In this document: positions 1 through 7,126 of the stretch, piece after piece | Position numbering within the stretch: position 1 is the stretch's first letter | How the letters are laid out: each line of letters opens with the position of its first letter | Origin: Thauera aromatica_A | Lineage (GTDB): Bacteria > Pseudomonadota > Gammaproteobacteria > Burkholderiales > Rhodocyclaceae | Reading direction: 5' to 3' | Length of the DNA: 64,000 nt | Assembly (NCBI RefSeq): GCF_023093595.1 | Contig: NZ_JALLIK010000100.1 | Location: forward strand, 1-64,000 | Made by a program: the position numbers and the translations under genes | The notes under the pieces: model-generated | Database searches by the model: none | Told to the model about the DNA's origin: nothing | The model's input: only the letters and a program-made list of their open reading frames with translations

Positions 1-86
1 TTGCGCCTCTCCGCCGATGCCGTCACTGCCAATCCCGTCGTCGTTGAACATGGCGTGAATTGTCCAACGATGGCTACGCAGCGAGA
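1..86. other. Leader-distal flank of the CRISPR array
   Basis: No gene, repeat or RNA is supported in these 86 bases. The sequence lies beyond the degenerate terminal repeat; a frame open from position 1 is an artefact of the repeat array. Confidence 0.4.
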
Positions 87-1448
87 AGGACGCCGCTCAG
101 TGACCGGTTACATCGGTCCGGACATCTGTACGGTGGAGAAGGAGGGCCGGAACAGGTGTCTTAATCCCTTTGAATTCAGGGCATCGGTCCGGACAACTTT
201 CTCGGAGATACTGCCATGACCACGAAGTCTTAATCCCTTTGAATTCAGGGCATCGGTCCGGACTCTTTCATCAAAGGAGATAGCCGGGCATGCTTTGGTC
301 TTAATCCCTTTGAATTCAGGGCATCGGTCCGGACTCAGTTCAACGGTGATCTCAGTCAGTGGGATGTCGTCTTAATCCCTTTGAATTCAGGGCATCGGTC
401 CGGACTTAGAATATTGATTTGATCTTTGATCTGTTCTTGTCTTAATCCCTTTGAATTCAGGGCATCGGTCCGGACTGGGACACCGACACCTACGAGAAGC
501 TCAAGGGTCTTAATCCCTTTGAATTCAGGGCATCGGTCCGGACAACACCGCTCCGCAGTTCGAAGGCGAACCCGAGTCTTAATCCCTTTGAATTCAGGGC
601 ATCGGTCCGGACTCAGCGGTCGTTTTGCCGGTCAGGTTGTGGGTCTTAATCCCTTTGAATTCAGGGCATCGGTCCGGACAAAAGGTCGGCACGGCCCCTA
701 AAAAGGCCGAAGTCTTAATCCCTTTGAATTCAGGGCATCGGTCCGGACCGCGCGGCCTGATCTACTTGATCACGTCGTACCGTCTTAATCCCTTTGAATT
801 CAGGGCATCGGTCCGGACTCAGATTGCGCGCAAACTGCGCGATCGTACCACGGTCTTAATCCCTTTGAATTCAGGGCATCGGTCCGGACTCATCAGCCGA
901 CCACAGCCGACGTGCAACAGGTCTTAATCCCTTTGAATTCAGGGCATCGGTCCGGACATTAGTTGCTTGATGTATTCGCGCTCGTCTTCCGGTCTTAATC
1001 CCTTTGAATTCAGGGCATCGGTCCGGACCCCAAAAGACCGCCCACGTCCCGGTCGCCGTTATGTCTTAATCCCTTTGAATTCAGGGCATCGGTCCGGACC
1101 CAAGAAGGCTGAAACTCCTGCTGAAACCCCTGTCTTAATCCCTTTGAATTCAGGGCATCGGTCCGGACTTAAAAATCCGGCCTGCAATAGGGGCAAGGAT
1201 CGTCTTAATCCCTTTGAATTCAGGGCATCGGTCCGGACGAACGGCCTTGAAGGGCTTACAAAGCCCCTGCGTCTTAATCCCTTTGAATTCAGGGCATCGG
1301 TCCGGACGCGCCGGATGGCGTCATGCCATCCGCTTAAATTGTCTTAATCCCTTTGAATTCAGGGCATCGGTCCGGACCAAACGGGATTGATGGCCTGACC
1401 AAGCCATTACCGTCTTAATCCCTTTGAATTCAGGGCATCGGTCCGGAC
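87..1448 (-). CRISPR. Type III CRISPR array, 19 intact 37-bp repeats plus one degenerate repeat
   Basis: Nineteen essentially identical 37-bp repeats run from 158-194 to 1412-1448, separated by 18 unique spacers of 30-34 bp. On the plus strand each repeat starts GTCTTAATCC, has GAATTC in the middle and ends ATCGGTCCGGAC. A further repeat at 87-123 keeps only its last 13 bases (CATCGGTCCGGAC). Read on the minus strand the repeat ends in ATTAAGAC, which resembles the 8-nt 5' handle of type III crRNAs (AUUGAAAC-like). The degenerate copy then lies at the leader-distal end with its 3' half lost, the usual pattern. Both points put the leader to the right of 1448, beside cas2b, and make the array minus-strand like the cas genes. 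The Cmr genes and Cas6 in cis are the expected partners. Confidence 0.98.
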
Positions 1449-1566
1449 TGCTCGCACGATAAAACAACGTGAAATCAATGGCCTGGCCTTGCGGTTTCCG
1501 GTGTTGGCCGGGATGGCTGGAGCGGATTGTCACGGTGACTGGTGTGCGTTCAGAAACCGGATGGTA
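1449..1566 (-). promoter_or_regulatory. Probable CRISPR leader
   Basis: This is the only non-coding stretch between the last intact repeat and the cas2b stop codon, about 118 bp. Its array-proximal part (around 1449-1480) is AT-richer than the surroundings, reading TTTCACGTTGTTTTATCG on the minus strand just before the first repeat. The array orientation deduced from the repeat end and the decayed distal repeat places the leader here. Since cas2b ends directly upstream, the array could be transcribed from a leader promoter, by read-through from the cas genes, or both. I could not pick a confident -35/-10 pair. Confidence 0.6.
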
Positions 1567-1896
1567 TCACCGTCCTGCTGCCTGGAGCAGGGGTTGCAGC
1601 GCGGGAGAGTCGGGGGAGAGGAGGAAGGTGTCTCCTGGCAAACCGCCGCGCCCCAAGGTGTCGACGCTGAGCTGGGCAGGCAACTGATAGCCGCGCACGT
1701 CGTCGGTGCGCGGGTCGATGCGGGTTTCGATCGCAGCCATCAGCCGGCCCATTTGTGCGGGGCTGCCTTCGTAGTGGAACACCGAATACTGGACCGGCGT
1801 CGCCGCTTTGACGAGGAAACGGTGCAGGCGCACAAGCCGCCTGGGATCGGTGATGTCGTAGGTGATCAGCCAGCTGCGTGGCGCGTTCAGTGCCAT
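1567..1896 (-). CDS. cas2: Cas2 (second copy, Cas2b)
   Basis: A 109-residue Cas2-type protein, the small ferredoxin-fold subunit that bridges Cas1 dimers in the spacer integration complex. The N-terminus shows the family strand and the conserved Asp in WLITYDITDPRRL, followed by an RLHRFL helix and the QYSVF strand. At 109 residues it is slightly longer than the copy at 3683-3967 and clearly diverged from it. The ATG at 1896 overlaps the end of the Cas1-like gene by 10 nt, so the two are probably translationally coupled. It is the last cas gene before the leader. Two different Cas2 proteins flanking two different Cas1-type proteins is not the normal layout; this one may pair with Cas2a as a heterodimer. 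Confidence 0.93.
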   Translation of the reverse strand: MALNAPRSWLITYDITDPRRLVRLHRFLVKAATPVQYSVFHYEGSPAQMGRLMAAIETRIDPRTDDVRGYQLPAQLSVDTLGRGGLPGDTFLLSPDSPALQPLLQAAGR

Positions 1897-2693
1897 GACT
1901 CGACCTCCCTGGCCAGGTGGCGTTTGAGGTCGCCCAGGTGGAGCAGCAGGCGGCTTTCACGCTGTCGTGCCCAGGCCTCGAACAACCGGGCCACCACGAT
2001 GCCATGCTCGGCGCTGGCCGGCAGGGTTCCGCAATCCAGATTGAGTTCGGCCCACAGCAATGCCGACAAGGCCCCGGCCAGATCGAGGCGGCTGGCATCG
2101 AAGCCCCAGTAGCAGGAGTGAAGGCCCTCGCGCTGCAGGCGGTCGACGGCCAGGGCGTGGCACCAGGCTTCGCCGGCGGCGTCGAATGCGCAAGGGTGAA
2201 TGCCGTTATAGACGAATTCGCGCTTCAGCGTCTCGAAGCTGGCCGGGGCCAGGCCGTGTCCGGTGAGGGCGGCACGCTGGGCGCAGGTGGTGAGGGTTTC
2301 GAGCCGGCGCCGGGCGCTCCAGTTGGTGAAGCGGGCGGGCCAGTCGGGCAGCTCGAGATAGGTTTCGACCAGGGTCGAAAAGGGCTGCGCGGCGGTGTCG
2401 CGCGGCTGGGTGCAGCCCAGGGCATGGCCGTGGCCGTCTACCCAGATGATCGGCACGCCCATGCTCAGGCAGCGCGCAAGCGCCTCCCCGCTCCAGATGA
2501 AGCATTGGTTGCAGATGATCCGGCAGATGCGTGTGAGCGGAAAGCGCTGCACGGCTGCGGCGTCGCGGCGCAGCAGCAGGTGATCGGCACCGGCGTCGAT
2601 GCGCGCACGGGTGGTGCCGACCAGGTAGAGCGGCTTGCGGTCCGGGGTATCGGGTGGGGACGCGGCGGGGCGGCGGGAGGCGAGGGTGGGCAT
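1887..2693 (-). CDS. Cas1-like protein lacking the catalytic triad (Cas1')
   Basis: A 268-residue protein. Residues about 21-95 match the N-terminal beta domain of Cas1: PLYLVGTTRARIDAG, a FPLTRICRII strand, a WSGEALARCL helix, then GVPIIWVDGHGHALG. The helical remainder (about 105-268) is short and divergent. I see no counterpart of the GLEG glutamate, the GFYH histidine or the DLIEPLRP aspartate that the neighbouring Cas1 has, so integrase activity is unlikely. The ATG at 2693 shares one base with the TGA of cas1, and its 3' end overlaps cas2b, so it is embedded in the adaptation operon and has no frameshift. It is probably a maintained structural or regulatory partner of Cas1 rather than a decaying copy, but that is inference. 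The Cas1 assignment rests on fold-like sequence features, not on a search. Confidence 0.75.
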   Translation of the reverse strand: MPTLASRRPAASPPDTPDRKPLYLVGTTRARIDAGADHLLLRRDAAAVQRFPLTRICRIICNQCFIWSGEALARCLSMGVPIIWVDGHGHALGCTQPRDTAAQPFSTLVETYLELPDWPARFTNWSARRRLETLTTCAQRAALTGHGLAPASFETLKREFVYNGIHPCAFDAAGEAWCHALAVDRLQREGLHSCYWGFDASRLDLAGALSALLWAELNLDCGTLPASAEHGIVVARLFEAWARQRESRLLLHLGDLKRHLAREVESWH

Positions 2694-3679
2694 CAGAAAT
2701 CCTCCTCGTCTTCGAAGTGTGAGAGCCAGGGTTCGCCTTCGGCGCGCAACTGGCGGACGAGCTGCGCGCAACGCTGCCGCAGCCAGCGCCGGGGACGCGG
2801 AGCGTAGTGCTCCCAGCTGGCGTAGAAGTGGCCGCGGCCGGCTTTGCCGAGCAGGCAGGCGCCCTTGTCGGTGCCGAAATGGTCGGCCCGCAGCTGCCCG
2901 CTGTTGAACTGGCGCCAGACCCAGCCATCCACCGCCGGGCGCAGGGGCTCGATGAGGTCGCAGGCGAGCGATTCGCGGCCGAAGGCCGGGCGGTGGTAGA
3001 AGCCGATGAGCGGATCGAGCCCGGCGCCATGGGCGGTGCGCACCGCTTCGAAGTGCAGCAGGGTATAGGCCAGCGACAGGCAGGCATTGACCGGGTCGCG
3101 CGGCGGGCGGCGGTTGCGCCCGGTGAAGCCCAGTTCGGGTGCGAACAGGGCGCAGTAGCCGTGGAAATAGGCGCGTGCGGCGCTGCCTTCGAGGCCGCGC
3201 AGGCGTGGGCAGGCGGTATCGGGGTCGGCGCTGGCCTGGGCGAGGGCGTCGGCGATGCCCTTGCGGGCGTCGAACAACGGCTTGCGTTGGTCCGGGCGGC
3301 GCTTTTCGGCCTCCAGCAGCAGGCGGTGCTGGCGGCGCAGCTTGGCGATGACGAGCCCGCGCGCCCAGTCGTTGCAGAAGCGGTGGTCCATTGCCCGCCG
3401 TGCCTGTGCCAGGCGCACGGCGGCGTCGTTGTGCGCCGGCCCGAGCACGATGGCGACCTGGCGACTGGCGCGCGGGCTCAGCAGCAGGGTGGCCGCGCCG
3501 GCTTCGGCCAGCTTGAGCAGGACCGCGCTGTCGAGCCGGGTGCGCGCGCCCTGGATGATGACGCGATCGACCAGGCGCAGCGGTACGGTCTGGCTGCGGG
3601 TGCCGTTTTCGTACAGGGCGAGGGCGCCGTCGCTGACGCGGACTTCGAGATCGGCACGGTCGAGCAGCAGCGTGGCCAT
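2693..3679 (-). CDS. cas1: CRISPR integrase Cas1
   Basis: A 328-residue canonical Cas1, the metal-dependent nuclease/integrase that inserts new spacers. The catalytic residues are visible: E164 in GLEGSAARAYF, H229 in LIGFYHRPAF and D241 in SLACDLIEPLRP. The family motif DPVNACLSLAYTLLHFEAV lies between them. The N-terminal beta domain reads LEVRVSDGALALYENG and VPLRLVDRVIIQG. There is no reverse transcriptase or Cas6 fusion; the protein begins directly with the Cas1 beta domain. The ATG at 3679 lies 3 bp after the cas2a stop, and the TGA overlaps the start of the Cas1-like gene, forming a tight cas2a-cas1-cas1'-cas2b unit. Confidence 0.97.
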   Translation of the reverse strand: MATLLLDRADLEVRVSDGALALYENGTRSQTVPLRLVDRVIIQGARTRLDSAVLLKLAEAGAATLLLSPRASRQVAIVLGPAHNDAAVRLAQARRAMDHRFCNDWARGLVIAKLRRQHRLLLEAEKRRPDQRKPLFDARKGIADALAQASADPDTACPRLRGLEGSAARAYFHGYCALFAPELGFTGRNRRPPRDPVNACLSLAYTLLHFEAVRTAHGAGLDPLIGFYHRPAFGRESLACDLIEPLRPAVDGWVWRQFNSGQLRADHFGTDKGACLLGKAGRGHFYASWEHYAPRPRRWLRQRCAQLVRQLRAEGEPWLSHFEDEEDF

Positions 3680-3682
3680 TGA

Positions 3683-3967
3683 TCACCCCACGTAGAAGTA
3701 GTCGGGATCGGCAGGCTGGGCGGCAATGCCCAGAGCGTAGGTGCGGGCACGGGGGTCGAGGCGGAGGAGGAAGAAGCGGTCTTCGTCCTCGTCGAGCAGC
3801 AGCGCCATGTCGTGCAGCAGCTCGAAGCGCTCGCCGCGGGTGAGGAAGACTTCATGCACCGATTTTTGCCCACCGGTGGCGTAGCCGCGCACCAGCGCCA
3901 GCGCCGCAGCGAGCCGGCGCGGATCGGAAACGTCATAGGCGGCAAGGTAGAGGTCGCGCGTGGACAT
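3683..3967 (-). CDS. cas2: Cas2 (first copy, Cas2a)
   Basis: A 94-residue Cas2. It shows the family start LYLAAYDVSDPRRL with the conserved aspartates, then a helix and the SVHEVFL strand. It is the first gene of the adaptation block, 3 bp before cas1. Upstream (right) lies a 120-bp gap containing a strong hairpin at 4034-4077, so this block may have its own promoter or be insulated from the preceding lipoprotein gene. It differs substantially from Cas2b at 1567-1896, so the pair is not a recent duplication. Confidence 0.95.
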   Translation of the reverse strand: MSTRDLYLAAYDVSDPRRLAAALALVRGYATGGQKSVHEVFLTRGERFELLHDMALLLDEDEDRFFLLRLDPRARTYALGIAAQPADPDYFYVG

Positions 3968-4033
3968 GGTGGTGGGGCGGGCTGTTGGCGATGACTGGAG
4001 GATGCCGTGCTGCGCCGGTCGGGGAAAGGTTCG

Positions 4034-4077
4034 GCAAGCTTGCCGCTGCTGCGCTCGGCAGGCAGCGGCAAGCTTGC
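4034..4077. repeat. 16-bp perfect inverted repeat built on two GCAAGCTTGC palindromes
   Basis: GCAAGCTTGCCGCTGC at 4034-4049 is exactly repeated in inverse orientation at 4062-4077 with a 12-nt loop. Each arm contains the self-complementary decamer GCAAGCTTGC (4034-4043 and 4068-4077). The element fills the gap between the lipoprotein stop (4088) and cas2a (start 3967). There is no T-run, so a simple intrinsic terminator is not obvious. It could be an attenuating hairpin, an RNA-processing site, or an operator with two palindromic boxes. The same decamer recurs at 4655, 16240 and 17448. Confidence 0.8.
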
Positions 4078-4087
4078 GGAGGCTTGC

Positions 4088-4588
4088 TCAGTCGGTGCGG
4101 CTGATGGGGCCGGGCGCCGGATTGCTGACCGTGTGTCCGGAGGGGGACGCGCTGGAATCGGCCGCCGCCGGCGCCGGGGCGGGTTGTTGAATGCGCTGCT
4201 GGCCCAGCTCGACGCTGATGATGCTGGGGTAGTCGTAGGCGGCGCCCGAGCCGACGTCGACGGCGGCGCCGATGATGCCGCCGAACAGGATGTTGCCGAA
4301 CGCCATGCCCTTGGTGCTGGATTGGGCGGCGGTGACACCGGCTTCGTGGCCGCTTTTCTCGCAGCGCACGTTGAGGTCGTTGTAGGAACGACGGACCACG
4401 GCCGTGCCGGGGGAGGTGGCGTACCAGGTGCCCTTGTCGTTTTCGAGCTTGCAGCTGGCGCCGGCCACCGGCTGGCCGTTGGCACGGGTTTCGACGCTGA
4501 GGCTCTGGTTATGGCCGGTGGTGATCGACGCGCAGCCGGTGGATAGGGCGCAAAAGCTCAGGATGAGCGGGGGTACGGAGTGGTGCAT
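4088..4588 (-). CDS. Small lipoprotein embedded in the cas locus
   Basis: A 166-residue predicted lipoprotein of unknown function. The start at 4588 gives a short signal peptide ending in a lipobox-like LSTGC with Cys19 as the lipidation site; a GAGGA ribosome binding site precedes it. The mature part has two further cysteines (in ASCKLEND and NVRCEKSG), then a glycine-rich hydrophobic segment (about 112-135, MAFGNILFGGIIGAAVDVGS), and a proline/alanine-rich tail. This layout resembles the many small envelope lipoproteins of proteobacteria that carry a glycine-zipper-like segment; I do not recognise a cas family. It lies between cas6 and cas2a on the same strand with a GCAAGCTTGC palindrome on each side, so it may be an independent cargo gene or a membrane-linked accessory of the defence system. 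Confidence 0.75.
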   Translation of the reverse strand: MHHSVPPLILSFCALSTGCASITTGHNQSLSVETRANGQPVAGASCKLENDKGTWYATSPGTAVVRRSYNDLNVRCEKSGHEAGVTAAQSSTKGMAFGNILFGGIIGAAVDVGSGAAYDYPSIISVELGQQRIQQPAPAPAAADSSASPSGHTVSNPAPGPISRTD

Positions 4589-4654
4589 CGAGGTGTCCTC
4601 GTCGGGTTGATGACGAAGACATTGTCGTGCGGGGCTTTTGCATCTGTGCTGTTG

Positions 4655-4664
4655 GCAAGCTTGC
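4655..4664. repeat. GCAAGCTTGC palindrome between cas6 and the lipoprotein gene
   Basis: A perfect 10-bp palindrome in the 92-bp gap between the end of cas6 (4681) and the lipoprotein start (4588). It lies 67 bp upstream of the lipoprotein ATG, a suitable place for an operator. It is one of five copies seen in this locus. Confidence 0.7.
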
Positions 4665-4680
4665 GGTCCTTGGGGGAGGC

Positions 4681-5640
4681 TCACGACGAGAGGACGTAGC
4701 GACCCATGCCGAGGGTGGCGTTCTTGCCGACGTGCAGCCATTCGCCCAGGCGCAGCCAGGGCAGCAGCGGGGTGAGCTCGCCTTCGAGCGTCCACGTGCC
4801 GAGCGCGCCGCCGAGCGTCATTTCGCGCTGCTGGCGGCTGGAGTAGCGCGACCAGTCGTGCCAGCGCAACTGCGGATGGTGGCCGAGGGTGTCGGCGTGG
4901 CGAACGAGCGCGGGGGCGTCGGCGAGCAGGCCGGGGCGGTCGGCGTGGAATTCGGCCAGAAGGGTGATGCGGCGCAGCAGGTCGGCGATGAGCTTGCGCG
5001 GGGTGAGGGCGTGCGGGCGTACCGGCTGGCCCTGGTGCTGCAGGCGCAGCGGGGTGTGCAGGTGGAGGTCGAGGCGTGCCGGGGGCGTTGAGGATGGGGC
5101 GGGGTCGAGGCGCACCTGGGTGTCGTGGGCGTCGATTGCGCTGTCGCCCGCCTGCCAGATGCAGGTGAAGGTGGTGCCGTTGCCATCCTGCACGTCCAGG
5201 CTTTCGAGTGTGCCGTGCGCGCGCTCCCTGCCGAGGCCGCCTTCGGCTGCGCGCTGGAGCGCGAAGCTGATCAGCGGCAGGTGCTCGAGCGCGCGCCCGA
5301 AGAGCACGAGGCCGAACTGCAGGGACTCGCCGGCGGCGATGGCGCGGGTGCCGAGCGGTGGCGGTTCGATGACATAGGGATTGGGGATGTGGCTGAAGTT
5401 CTGCAACGCGTGGGCGGCTGGCGCGGGTGCTTCGAAGATTGCCGGGTAGGGGCAGGTGGTGCGCAGCGGGCAGCCGTCGCAGGTGGTGGCGCGAGTCATG
5501 CAGCTCGTCCGCCGCAGCGCGGCGCCGAACTGGCCGCGCAGCAGGGAGCCGGCGTAGTCGGGCAGACGCAGCGCCTCGGCCATGCGGAAGGTGAAGCGGT
5601 AGCGGGCGAGGGGGAGCGCCGGCACCCTTGGGAAATCCAT
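4681..5640 (-). CDS. cas6: Cas6-type pre-crRNA endoribonuclease (RAMP)
   Basis: A 319-residue RAMP-superfamily protein that would cut the pre-crRNA within the repeat to leave the 8-nt handle. The C-terminus carries the glycine-rich RAMP loop LHVGKNATLGMGRY (about 300-316). Near residues 45-65 there is a four-cysteine cluster with spacing C-x6-C-x2-C-x5-C, typical of this branch and possibly zinc-binding. The C-terminal half matches the layout of the Cas6 family used by many type III systems without a dedicated type I module. Its ATG at 5640 is 5 bp after the stop of the Card1/Can2 gene, so it is the last gene of the cmr transcription unit before the lipoprotein gap. Confidence 0.88.
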   Translation of the reverse strand: MDFPRVPALPLARYRFTFRMAEALRLPDYAGSLLRGQFGAALRRTSCMTRATTCDGCPLRTTCPYPAIFEAPAPAAHALQNFSHIPNPYVIEPPPLGTRAIAAGESLQFGLVLFGRALEHLPLISFALQRAAEGGLGRERAHGTLESLDVQDGNGTTFTCIWQAGDSAIDAHDTQVRLDPAPSSTPPARLDLHLHTPLRLQHQGQPVRPHALTPRKLIADLLRRITLLAEFHADRPGLLADAPALVRHADTLGHHPQLRWHDWSRYSSRQQREMTLGGALGTWTLEGELTPLLPWLRLGEWLHVGKNATLGMGRYVLSS

Positions 5641-5645
5641 CGGCT

Positions 5646-6782
5646 TTACCCTCGCATCCAGCGCTTGAGGTAATCGACCAGTTCACGGACGTCCGCCGCG
5701 GCGAGGATGTCGACCCGGTAGTCGCGGGCGCGGTGGCGGATATCGTCATTGATCGGCCGCGCCGACAGGAGCAGTTTCCGGCTCATCGAACCGCCGAGCT
5801 GGTCGCTCAACTGGGCGAGCTTGTAGATGTAGCCGACGTCGCGCGTCTCGTTCCTGCCGAAGCCCGAGGTCTTGCATTCGATGACCAGCAGGCGGTTGCG
5901 ATGCGCGACCACGGCGTCGCATTCGTTCTCGACCTGGGTCGCGTACGACTGCGTCTTGAGGTTGACGGCCCAGTCGTGGGGGCGCAGGCCGCGCAGCTTG
6001 TACCAGACGTATTCTTCGAGCCAGCCGCCGCGGAAATAGGCTGCGGCTTCGGGTGAGGCGAAGGTCAGCACGGTGTCGTCGTCCCAGCGCACGAGACCGA
6101 TGCGGCGTGCCTCGCTCAGCAGCTCGGCGTTGCGTCCGCCAGGGGCGTATTCGAACTCCTGCCGGGGGGCGAAGCGGTTTTCGTCGGCAAGGGCGTAATC
6201 GGCCAGGCGATTGAGCGTGCCGAAAAAGCGCTCGTAGCGCTCGGCATCGTCGCCCATCTTGCGCGTGAGATTGGCGCGCGCGTCGGCGTCGGCCTGCCAG
6301 AAGGCGTCCCGATTGCCGTCGGCGGTGCGCCGGTAGCCTTGGGCGCGAAGAATGTCGTCGATGCCGAGCACGTCGGTCATGGGGTCCATCGCCGGCAGCG
6401 GCTTGAGCCAGTCGAGCCGGTCATGCCGGGTTTCGGCGTAGACCAGGTGCAGGTCGTCGGCGAGCGCTTCCAGGTTTCCGGCCAGTGCCAGCGTCATCAG
6501 CTTGTGGCCGCCGGTGGCGTTGAACACCAGGGGTTCGGTACCGAGTTCCATCGCGATGGCCTCGGCACTGGTACGGATCGCTTCGGGTGTGGCGTCGTCG
6601 AATGCGATGCGTGTGCATGCGATCCCGCGGGCTTCGAGCGCACGCTTGAGGTTGGTGGCGGCGTCGCGCATCGCCGGCGTCTCGAGGATCATGACCTCGG
6701 TGGCGCCGAGCTGCAGTGATGGAATCAGGTTGGCGAGGTTCTGGCCGGTGGCGATGCAGAGGTGGCGGGTAGGGCGGGTCAT
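5646..6782 (-). CDS. Card1/Can2-type CARF nuclease (DUF1887)
   Basis: A 378-residue ancillary effector of type III CRISPR. The N-terminal CARF domain (about 5-140) has the ligand loop NATGGHKLMTLAL (88-100). The C-terminal PD-(D/E)xK nuclease fold shows NECDAVVAH (D289) and LLVIECKTS (E302, K304), with an upstream glutamate pair in WLEEYVW. In characterised Card1/Can2 enzymes, cyclic oligoadenylate made by Cas10 binds the CARF dimer and switches on metal-dependent cleavage of DNA and/or RNA, causing dormancy or phage clearance. Length and motif order fit this family. It lies 47 bp after csx16 and 5 bp before cas6. Ligand size (cA4 or other) cannot be read from the sequence. Confidence 0.9.
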   Translation of the reverse strand: MTRPTRHLCIATGQNLANLIPSLQLGATEVMILETPAMRDAATNLKRALEARGIACTRIAFDDATPEAIRTSAEAIAMELGTEPLVFNATGGHKLMTLALAGNLEALADDLHLVYAETRHDRLDWLKPLPAMDPMTDVLGIDDILRAQGYRRTADGNRDAFWQADADARANLTRKMGDDAERYERFFGTLNRLADYALADENRFAPRQEFEYAPGGRNAELLSEARRIGLVRWDDDTVLTFASPEAAAYFRGGWLEEYVWYKLRGLRPHDWAVNLKTQSYATQVENECDAVVAHRNRLLVIECKTSGFGRNETRDVGYIYKLAQLSDQLGGSMSRKLLLSARPINDDIRHRARDYRVDILAAADVRELVDYLKRWMRG

Positions 6783-6829
6783 GGCGTCGAGTCGGTGGTG
6801 GTGGGTGCGGTCTGGTTGTGTGGCCGGGT

Positions 6830-7126
6830 TCAGCGGATGGCGCGGGTGATCTCGTACGCTTCGAGTCGCGCGCCGCAGGCCTCGAGTTCGTCGGCGGAAA
6901 GTTCCCGCCCACGCGCATCGGGTGGAAGATCGAGCGCAAGGCTCAGATAGCGCGCGCCGCGCTCGCAGACTTGGGCGGCAAGGTGTACCGGCAGGATCCC
7001 GATCACCGTATCACCGGGCAAGATCGTCTCGGGGTCCAGGTGGGTGATCTGCCGATCGACGTGCAGCCCCTTGCGCTGCGCCCATTCGATGGCGCCGGGG
7101 TGGCGGGTGACGAAGAAGGTGGTCAT
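6830..7126 (-). CDS. csx16: Csx16 (VVA1548 family), putative ring nuclease
   Basis: A 98-residue protein starting MTTFFVTRHPGAIEWAQRKG, the characteristic start of the Csx16/VVA1548 family, followed by the HLDPETILPGDTVIGILPVHLA region. The family occurs only with type III loci; recent work proposes that Csx16 degrades cyclic oligoadenylates, which would switch the response off, and I treat that as likely rather than certain. The ATG at 7126 overlaps the stop of the RhuM-Fic gene (ATGA), so it is translationally coupled to it. The next gene is the CARF nuclease it may restrain. Confidence 0.88.
   Translation of the reverse strand: MTTFFVTRHPGAIEWAQRKGLHVDRQITHLDPETILPGDTVIGILPVHLAAQVCERGARYLSLALDLPPDARGRELSADELEACGARLEAYEITRAIR

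Noticed and set aside
1308..1340. Hairpin GGATGG-CGTCATG-CCATCC as a transcription signal
   Set aside because: It lies entirely within one spacer, so it reflects the target sequence rather than array control.
1..1347. Several open frames of 70-126 codons across the CRISPR array
   Set aside because: They consist of repeat translations such as LNPFEFRASVRT alternating with spacers; the 37-bp repeat with 30-34-bp spacers keeps frames open by chance.
2693..3679. Reverse transcriptase-Cas1 fusion, considered because many spacers look mRNA-derived
   Set aside because: Cas1 begins directly with its own beta domain, and no YxDD motif or RT gene is seen in the locus.
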